Of a stretch of 64,000 bases of DNA, positions 53,606 through 62,288 are shown piece after piece. A model generated the notes under the pieces. That model was given only the letters and a program-made list of their open reading frames with translations, did not search any database and was not told where the DNA came from. Made by a program: the position numbers and the translations under genes. This DNA comes from Hemileia vastatrix. Its lineage: Eukaryota > Basidiomycota > Pucciniomycetes > Pucciniales > Zaghouaniaceae. The DNA lies in NCBI GenBank assembly GCA_030280995.1, contig JASXTE010000002.1:34184683-34248682 (forward strand). Reading direction: 5' to 3'. Every line of letters starts with the position of its first letter. Position 1 is the stretch's first letter.

Positions 53606-53701
53606 CCGTAAAACACGAAAAACAAAATTAAACAGCAATCTTTTATAAATGAAAAATGAGGAAATGACCCCTTAAAACTCAGAATATAAAAAATGTCTAC
53701 A
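53606..53701 (-). repeat. Terminal piece of the C 3' LTR
   Basis: Ends TGTCTACA at 53694-53701, the inverse of the TGTAGACA that starts the LTR at 44179, as expected for LTR termini. The rest of this LTR is separated or replaced by copy B. Confidence 0.6.
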
Positions 53702-53823
53702 AGATATAAAATATAGAGAAAAACCAGGGCTATCCAATGATAGTACCCACATACCCGCAGACCCAATATCCACGGAATAAAACCAGAAAAATACCCAATT
53801 CCTTAACAGATGTCAATTAAGAC

Positions 53824-54573
53824 ATGCACAAACAGCGCCAAATCACACAACAAAGGCCCCTGCCAATGTTGGAAGACCACATCCTCCCTCCAATTGAGAA
53901 TGTCCGCATTCTTCTTCATCCAACCACCATGTTCAACCTTCTTCCCAAATCTGCCTCTGAAATGGGTCCCTGCCAATACTGCATTGACAATAATTTAATC
54001 TGCACCATGACACCACCTGTCCATCCATACAGAACGTCCTGCGATGTCTGCCAATCTAGAAAGAAGACCTGCCACAGACCTGGTCCACTTTCTTCCGCAA
54101 CAGATTCACCTTCACCTCAACCTGGTCCTTCTTCTGCCAGCACCAAAAGATCTAGGCCATCCATCCTGATACCCAGATTAATCAAAAAACTCCACCCTTC
54201 CCAGAAGAGTGCCACAACCCATAAAACAACTAGTTCCACCATCCCTGGTCCATCTGATGGTAAAGAACATTCTTTTCTTCCTTCAACTTTAAAACTGATG
54301 ACTTCTCAGTTCCTCCATCTTCTGATAGTGATGATAACAATGTAGGATCCATTGCACCACCAACACCAACGCACTTGACCACTATCAAGGCCTAGTTCCA
54401 ACAACACACATCTCAACAGAAACAACTTCTGCTTCACTACTTCCAATCCACTCCTGCTAGAGATCCACAGGACATTGAGAACAGAAGACACCTCATTCAC
54501 CAGTTCAAGGCTAATTCTGAACACTTCATTTCCTCTCTTGATTCCCTATTTAATTCCACTAGTACTTGAGTTT
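53824..54573 (+). pseudogene. Antisense Cys-cluster gene 1 in element C
   Basis: Open from 53824; the Cys block at about 53970-54075 reads GPCQYCIDNNLICTM then TSCDVCQSRKKTCHRPG, that is C-x2-C-x6-C-x12-C-x2-C-x6-C. The second half resembles the first half of a fungal Zn2Cys6 DNA-binding cluster and the first half resembles its second, so the order looks swapped. A Ser/Pro/Lys-rich tail follows. After a frameshift near 54285 the sequence stays protein-like (VPPSSDSDDNN, later SQQKQLLLHYFQST, ending about 54570), with one stop near 54412. It lies antisense between pol and the LTR. Function unknown; DNA or RNA binding is inference. Confidence 0.5.
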
Positions 54574-54629
54574 GATTCAGAAAAGAAAAATTGACCACAC
54601 CCTCTATAGGATGTAACCACAAAACAACC

Positions 54630-55165
54630 CTCAGTTTTAAGTCTTGGGGGACCATCCTCATTTTATAGTCTTGGGGGACCCAAAAACCCTCAGTTTAAAG
54701 TCTTGGGGGACTCAAAAACCTAAATCATAAACCCAGAACCAGAGATCAACCACATTAAGACACAGAGAAAAAACTAACATTCTGGGGTAATTGTAAATAG
54801 AGCTTCCAGCCCATCAATTACCCCCAAACTTGCCTTTGCTAAATTCGGAGGCTCCCCCTGTGGATACCCTCCACCAATCTTTTAAAACCAACTCCAACAA
54901 CAAAACCCTTTTTCCTCAGTTTATAGTCTTGGGGGACTTACAACCCTCAGTTTAAAGTCTTGGGGGACTAAACCAACAACAATCCTCAGTTTAAAGTCTT
55001 GGGGGACTAACACAGTGTTCAGTTTAAAGTCTTGACAGACTAGTCTTAACCAGCCAGTTTAAAGTCTTGGAGGACTAACAGAAATCAGATTTCAGTTTAA
55101 AGTCTTGATGGACTGATCTTGATACCATAGATTTTTCAGTTTAGAGTCTTGATGGACTGACGGAA
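54630..55165 (-). repeat. 3' noncoding repeats of element C, 10 copies
   Basis: On the plus strand CCTCAGTTTAAAGTCTTGGG + GGAC (for example at 54690, 54945, 54982), drifting to CAGTTTAGAGTCTTGATGGA near 55135. These are the reverse complement of the copy B repeats. They lie between the two antisense genes, i.e. also in the upstream region of gene 2. Confidence 0.9.
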
Positions 55166-55309
55166 TTTCGCATAAAATAGATGCAGCCAATTCCATGCAG
55201 AACACCTCTACAGCCAACCTGCTGAACTTCCACCTTCACTTAATCATCTACCCATCACTGACAAAAATCTCCTCCTATCCCTTTTCTTCATCTTTTCTCA
55301 CCACAGATC

Positions 55310-56861
55310 ATGGCTGGATCTCCTGATGTTAACCCTTCTACTCTCCCTTGCTTCACTGCTCCCAAGGACTATGCCTGCAAACAGTGCATCCACATGTGCA
55401 GACCTTGCACATTCACTCTTCCAACTCCTGAAGCCAAATTCTACAACAGGGCTTGTGATTCTTGCTATTCCAAAAAGAAAAGATGTGACAGAGATGCCAA
55501 CTACCCTATTCCTCCGCCTTCTCCTTCTCACAAATACATCTCCAGATCCCCTACCAGATCCCCAGAGATTGGTCCTTCCTCTTCCTCTCTATCTTCTGCT
55601 CCTTCCAGAAGATCCAGAAGCTCAGCTTCCCGCACTCTTCCCAAAAGACCAATCTTAGCTTCCCAAGAAACTGCTTTTATCTCCGCCAAATTAGCTCCAA
55701 AAGCTTCAAGATCAACTCCCAGGCTTCTAGACCAGGTCCAGGCGGCCCGCCCACCTCACCAAACAGTGAAAATCAGGGCCAAAACCTCCAAAAACGGCCA
55801 GAAAACAGCCAAATTCATCCAGACAACAACAACAACTCAACCCAACTACCTCCTACTGCTCCCAGAGCAATGCAATCCACCCTTCCAAAGTCCAAAAGCA
55901 CCAAAATTTCACAGATTTCTAAGATACCTGCCAGAGAACCCCAAGAAGAAACCAGAACACCACACACTGCTCCACAACAACAACTTCGTCCCCAACTAAG
56001 ACAAAGAAACTACACCTCTCCTCTGTCATCCAACTACTCTTCTGACAGTTCCATCTCTTCAAAATCTCCATCCAGAAGAGAGAAGTCTGCTTCCAAATCC
56101 CCCTCTCCTGCTCCATCCTTTAACAACCCTGGTACCCCATCACCAGCACCTCCTCCAGCTGAATCCAACAGAAATAACAACCACAACAAAAACAACAATC
56201 TCACTGCTCCAACTAGGCCTCAGGAACCTCAGCATCCCAGTTCACCTTCTCAGGATCCTTCAGAGGAAGACCATGAGAATCCATATCTTTCCCTGGTTGA
56301 TCCACCCACTATGACCATTACAAAATCGTCAGAGATCCAAATCCCAGCTTCTTACAGATTTGATGAGCTTCCAATCTGTAAGTACCAAATTAATTATTCC
56401 ATTTCTTCAACAAAAATAATTACTGATCCAATTCTTCTTGTCTAGTTGGCACCCCTCCTCCTGAATCTATTATTGGAGTTGGCCAACCTCTTGAAACTTC
56501 TTTGACCCTGGATTATGGAGACATGAAAAAACACCTAGACACCATGTGTTCCAACATGCTAAAAGCCTTTGCCCTCCATGGACCTTTGAATGACTTTGAA
56601 AAATCCCTGAGAAAGCGCCTACTGGACGACCACTGGAAAATGTCTAGGATCATTAAACACACCCTCCAGCACTCCATTCCTGCCTCTTCTTCTTCCTCCT
56701 CTAAACTTCCCTCTAATCCAATTCCTGATCATTACAATCCCTATCATCTCTCCAGCAGGATGCACTTCAAAGAACACAGTGCTACCCACAATCCCAACAA
56801 AAAACAAAAACGTCATCACAATCTGGACCGGCCTCCAGAAGCTTCATCATCCAGACAATGA
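55310..56861 (+). pseudogene. Antisense Cys-cluster gene 2 in element C, intron-containing
   Basis: Start MAGSPDVNPSTLP at 55310. Residues about 24-62 hold YACKQCIHMCRPC and ACDSCYSKKKRCDRD, C-x2-C-x6-C-x16-C-x2-C-x6-C, the same swapped Zn2Cys6-like pattern as gene 1. Then a long Ser/Pro/Asn-rich region with basic patches; the frame changes once near 55730 (from one protein-like frame to another, PGPGGPPTSPNSENQ). Intron 56378-56445 (GTAAGT ... TCTAG) joins FDELPI to FGTPPPESIIGVGQPLETSL; the last exon has a helical segment (DMKKHLDTMCSNMLKAFALH) and a basic, His-rich end (KKQKRHHNLD) with a stop at 56859-56861. About 500 residues. One frameshift at most, so only recently damaged, or the frameshift hides another intron. 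Confidence 0.55.
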
Positions 56862-57560
56862 GCTCCTGCAAAAAGATTAGAAACATAATAATAATATAAA
56901 ACAATTAATAAAAATAATTTCAGAATTTTTTTTTTTTTTAACGTACTAATATATTAAATTAAAAATTTATAAATAAAATGAAATAAAATAAATGAAATAA
57001 AATAAAATATAAAAAAATAATACAAATCCTATCCCCCAGCCAATTGATGAGCTGATCCCCTGATACCTTACCCACATCCAAGTGCACCTTGATGTGGATA
57101 CACAATTAATTCTTTTAAATGGTTAACAGAAAACCAAATTCAAAAAATTTAGAAATTCAGAAAATAATAAAAAATAATGAAATACAGAAACACATGAAAT
57201 AAATAATAAATAAAAATAAAATAGCATTTCCCGGCCAATTGATGAGCCTTTCCCCACCAATGCTTGCCCACATCCAGGTGACCCTGATGTGGTAACACCC
57301 TATATTTTTGATTTTATAATTTTAAACAACCCCCATAAAAAAATTAAAAAAGAAAAAGAGAAAAAAGAAAATAATCTAAAGCTGCTATCTAGCAAAAACA
57401 TAACTGCAAAATCAAAGACAGTCCAGCTCCATAGATGGTCCAATAAGGGAAAGTCCGATCCATAGAAATGATCACTGGGTGGGATCCCTCCAATAAGTAA
57501 AAATGATGGGAGACCACCAGTGATCCACCACCAATCTGAAGGAACCAAAGATAAAGAAGC
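56862..57560. other. AT-rich 3' region of element C
   Basis: Two copies of CCCAGCCAATTGATGAGC / CCCGGCCAATTGATGAGC with CCCACATCCA.GTG and CTTGATGTGG (about 57033-57110 and 57228-57290). One of these is the point to which copy B was deleted. No gene. Confidence 0.55.
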
Positions 57561-58030
57561 CAGTCCCAAACCAGTTTAAAGTCATAGTGGACTTGAAACC
57601 TGAATAATAAACAACAGAACTAGAATTCAACTAGGAAAAACAAAAGACTTGAGACAGACATTCTGGGGTAACTGTTCTACAGAGCAGCCAGCTCATCAGT
57701 TACCCCCACACTTTCCAAAATAAAATCTAGAAGCCCCCCCTGGGTACATTCTAACAAAAACACAAAATCCAACACAATAAACCGAAACCAATAAGAGTGA
57801 AGAGTCCAGCACTTGAAAACCAAAGGAAATTCCAGTTTAAAGTCATAGAGGACTAAAACCTGTGAAAAGAAACCAATACTAGGGTTCTACCAAATTAAGA
57901 AAAAGGGTTGGAAACAGACAATCTGGGGTAACTGTTGATAGAGCAGCCAGCCCATCAGTCACCCCTGCACTTGCCGAGATCAAATCTAGAAGCCCCACCC
58001 ATGGGTACCTTCTAACAAAAAGCTTCCAAC
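57560..58030 (-). repeat. Two about 260-bp repeats downstream of pol
   Basis: CCAGTTTAAAGTCATAG.GGA (57573 and 57832), then CTGGGGTAACTGTT, GCAGCCAGC(T/C)CATCAGT and AAATCTAGAAGCCCC (57660-57760 and 57920-58010). A third relative of the second part is at 54775-54865. The start of each unit is the shared 3' repeat. Confidence 0.75.
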
Positions 58031-58105
58031 ACAAAAGTTGCTCTGCAACACCACAAAAATTTCAAAACAAAAAAGAACGTTCCATAGTTTATCCTCATTG
58101 CGGAG

Positions 58106-61100
58106 TCAATCTTCCTCATGCCTAGTGCCTCTGGGATAAAACCTCTTCACTTGGTCTGCAGCCACCCTCTTTTTCAAGACTGCACCATCCAACTCTTCCA
58201 AAACATAAGAACCTCCAGACACCTGAGATCTGACTCTGTAAGGTCCATTCCATCTGTCAGAAAACATTTTACCCCACTGACTCTCCAAACTTCTATTATA
58301 CACCAAAACCAAACAAACAGGTTTCAAGGGATTCCTGAGTATATGAGCCAACGTTTTGTCCCAGTATCTGACTGATTGATTCCTAATCTTCATCATTCTA
58401 GAGTATGCCTTCTCCTGACATTCCTCTCTACATTTCAACTGTTGCATCCTGGCACAGAGCAAATCTTCTGTTGAGTGCACGTCATCCCAATCAATTCCAA
58501 GATAAGAGACAGCTTCCAAGTCCACTGGTAGAACGGCTTTCTGAACAAACATTAACTCATAGGGAGAATATCCAGTTGTCCTCTTCACAGTGACCCTATC
58601 AGCAAATAACACCAAGGGTAAATAATGCCTCCACTTTTCAGCACTATCTCCACACATCTTCACCAAAGCATTCTTGATAACTTGATGGCCTCTTTCAACC
58701 ATGCCTTCAGCTTCAGGATAATAAGGTGTAGCCACTCTAACTTTAGAACCAACACTAGCCACAGCTTCTTTAAATTCGGCACCAAACTCTGGCCCACCAT
58801 CAACAGTCACCAACTTCATCAACCCATACCTATAAATCCACTCCTTCTTCAAAAACTCTGCCACATTCTTGGCAGTCAAATTAACCAGAGGCACTGCCTC
58901 AACCCAACCAGACAAATCATCCCTAGCAACAATCAAGTATTTAAACCTGCCCTCTTTAATATGGACAGCATCCAGACTGACCCTTCCAAAAACAGTTGAT
59001 TCACCAGTAGCAAGGACCACCTCTTTAGGTTTCAAGTGACTTCTTCTTTGACATTCTTCACAAGATTGAACCCAACCCTGCACATCCAACTTCATACCTG
59101 GCCACCAAAATCTGTCCGCTACTCTTCTATAAGTCTTCCCAAAGCCTCTATGACCAAGGTCTTCATTCAAAGACTTCAAAACCAATTCTTGACCCTTCTT
59201 CTGAGTCACCACCACTTTAGGATTTAGATATCTCCTCCTCATCAACCGCCTTCCTGACACATAAAATCCAGGACTCTTTTTCTTGATTGCCAACCAAGTA
59301 TCATCATCACAACTATCTGGCCTCTCCAAGGTCAACAGATATTCCACCAAAATAAAATAAAACCCAGACTGACCCCAGGTCTCATCTTCAAAATCCAACA
59401 AAACAAAATCCAAAGGTACAATTCTGTCACCAAAATCACCAGTGTGAACATGAGCCAAATGAGCAGCCCAACCAGGACACCAATCTTTAAATTTTGGCAC
59501 GTCCTTCTCTTTCCACTGAACTTTTTGAGAATCCAGTTCACTAACAGAAACACCCTTTTCCAATTTTGAGCTGTCCCAAACAACAACTCCATCTTCATCA
59601 ACAAAAACATCCTGATCACCAGAATCAAGATCAGATCCAGCCAGTTTAGCCTCTTGGGGGAGGTCAGAAAAATCTTCAGCACCCTTTGTGCTGGCCTTAA
59701 CCACTGGAACATCCTCATCAAACTCTTCAGCCTCAGAATCTTCATCTGTAGGTGGCCTCCTTGATAATCCATCAGGCATAGTAAAAGTTTTACCTGGTTT
59801 GTGTACCAGGTCAAAAGAAAAATGTTGAATAAATGCCACCCACCTAGTCATTGGAGCATTTGGAAGACTAGGTGTATTGATCATCTGAACCAAAGATTTT
59901 GCATCCACCTGCAGCTCAAAATGCTGCCCCCACAAAACCGTCTGTAGCTTCTTTAAAATTTTAGCTACACCACACAATTCCAACTTAGGTTGAGAATACC
60001 TAGATTCCACCTCATTAAACACCACAGACTCATATCTTACTGGCCTGACCCTCTCAGTCTTATCCTCCTGAGACAAAACAGCACCAGCAGCAATATAACT
60101 TGAGTCCACTGCCAGATAAATTTTTCCAGCACCAACACCATAATCCAACTTGTGAAGAACAATGTCTTCACCAACAACCTTTTTCAACTTATGAAAAGCC
60201 TCTTCACACTCTTCAGTCCATTCCCAATCTGCATCTTTTCTGGTCAACCTCCTTAAAGTTGAAGCCAACAAAGAAAAATCCTTAATAAAAATCCTGACAT
60301 ATACACATACACCCAAAAATCCCCTGACTTCAGTAGTATTTTTAGGCCTTGGCCATGACTGGATTTTATTAATCTTCTTCTTCGCCATAATCCTTCCTTC
60401 TTTACATACCACATGACCCAGAATTTCCAAAGCAGGAACACAACAACAGAATTTTGACCCTGAAATAGTCAAACCAGCCTCTTCAATCCTAAACAACACT
60501 CTCTCTAGAGTTATTGCATATTCCCACACAAACCTCCGTATGCCAGGGTTCTCCGCTAACACCTCATTACCATAATCAGTGGATGGTCCTTTAATTCCAC
60601 CATCATCAATAAAAATACCAGCATGAGTAGGAACCTCATCCTGAAAAATCCAAGCCATCTGTCCTTGATAAACTGCCACTGAATTAGTTGCTCCTTGAGG
60701 CAACCTAGTGAGCTGAAATCTTCCCAAAGGAGTCTCAAAAGTTGTGAGAGGTCTTGAATCCATATGGAGTTCCCTCTCATCATAACCACCCATAATATCA
60801 CCCAAACCATAACACACCCTTCCAGAAAAAGCTTCAACAAAATCCTCTGCACTTGGTGGCATACCAGCGTCCTTGATAGTGACTCTATTCAAGGCTCTAA
60901 GATCATGAACCACCCTCAACTTTCCATTCTGTTTTTTTACACAGAAAACCGGACTTGAGTAGCTGGAATTTGATTGTTCGTATAACCCAGTCCTGACTTT
61001 TTCCCTAACAATCTCCACAAAATCCTCTCTAATAGCGGCTGGAATTGGAATAGGTTTGATTTGCCAAGGTTCATGGCAAACCACAGGAATCAAGTAAGGT

Positions 61101-61120
61101 TCCCCATAAGAGTGCTTCAA
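58106..61120 (-). pseudogene. Pol of element C (RT, RNase H, integrase)
   Basis: 1004 codons open to the stop at 58106, but the upstream end is a frameshift in the G run near 61128, not a start codon (first residues KHSYGEPYLIP match the middle of B ORF2). RT catalytic box FIDDGG (about 170-175). RNase H with YLAVDSS, KLELCGV, LQVDAKS and MPDGLSRR. Integrase zinc finger with LGHRG ... CEECQRR, in which the usual first His is Asn (LNEDLGHRG). Integrase core with LDAVH, VDGGPEF and GMVERGH (D, D, E). No chromodomain; the C-terminus has WNGPYRVRSQVSGG, a GPY-type module. Confidence 0.88.
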
Positions 61121-61127
61121 TACCCCC

Positions 61128-62288
61128 TTTCCTCCTCAACAAACGCCACATCTTTCTCCCTTAGCACAATAACGTGCAACAACTACTTCTTTTCTTCTTC
61201 AGAAAACCACCCATCAGGACCAAAATTAACAACTTTCAACCTTTCCATGGTCACCCCAGCTGTCTCTACAAATTCTGGAGGATTCTTCACCAAAGGAGTA
61301 CAGTATGGATCTCTCGACAAAGGAGGTCTCTTCAAAGGCGGATTCAAGCCCACAGGCATAGGCTCATTGACAGGCCTAATCTTCTGCGCTACCTTCTTAT
61401 ACTTTGCCGCTCCACCTTCAACTTAAGGTATCTTCAGGAAATCTTCACCACCAGACCTGGAACCAAAACCAAGGGTTTCCCCATTGCTCACATGTGTGGC
61501 CAAGGTAATGTTTTTGAAAGTTGTAGAAGAAACCCTAGCAGTTCACAATTGGGAGGACTTAATTTTACACCCCAATCTCATCACTCCAAAATTTTTCCAC
61601 AATTCCACATCTTCATCCTCACTTCCAACTTCCAAATCTTCAAATCTTGATTCATCTTCAGAATCAACACTTCTAAAATTATGCAGTTTATCCTCATGCT
61701 GGAGGCCCAAAGATTGATCTTGATGATCTTCTTTCTTCATAATTTTCTGCAGGTTAACCTTGTGCTGGAGGCCCAAAAATTGATCTTGACGATCTTCACA
61801 AAAATATTTTGAATCTTCTTTCTTCATTATCTTCAGATTTTTTTCTTGATTTTCTTGATTATCTTGAAATTTTTATCTTCTTTTCTTGAGTTTCCTTCTG
61901 ACCTACAAAAATAACCAGGGGTTCCCCCAATGCTCACAGGTGTGGTCCAGGTAATGTTTTTGAAAGGTGTAGAAAAAACCCTAGTGGTGCACAATTGGGA
62001 GGACTTACTTTTAGACCCCAATCTCACCGCCCCAAAACTTTTCCGCATATCTTTCAATAAAGATATATAACCAATCTTCTTCTTTAAACTTGAATTGAAA
62101 ATAATTAGGAATCTTGAGAGAGAACAGAGACTTGATAAAAAACTTGATGAATACTTGCAGAGAAGAGAAACATTAAAAAGAGAAAGTTGAAAATCCACTT
62201 GGTATATCTCCAAGGGAGCTGACCTACTACGACCTGGGATTTCCTCATCTTGGGGAGAGGTTGTAGCACTAGGGTGATAAGCCCTCAT
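61128..62288 (-). pseudogene. ORF2 N-terminal region of element C
   Basis: ATG at 62288-62286 overlaps the Gag-Pro stop as TAATG. The first 50 codons (SPQDEEIPGRSRSAPLEIYQ) match B ORF2. The frame then stops at 61833; later pieces in other frames match B again: two LQH-type repeats (61690-61760), an acidic stretch (SEDEDVELW), KVAQKIRPVNEP and VNFGPDGWFSEEEKK. At least three frameshifts or stops before RT. A short duplicated segment (AATGTTTTTGAAAG.TGTAGA at 61508 and 61953) suggests an internal duplication. Confidence 0.75.

Noticed and set aside
59332..59814. 160-codon Leu-rich minus-strand frame inside element C Pol
   Set aside because: Out-of-frame reading of the RNase H/integrase linker; the Pol frame is clearly the real one.
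61061..61650. Plus-strand open frames opposite C ORF2
   Set aside because: Antisense shadows over decayed ORF2; no Cys cluster or intron as in the genuine antisense genes downstream.
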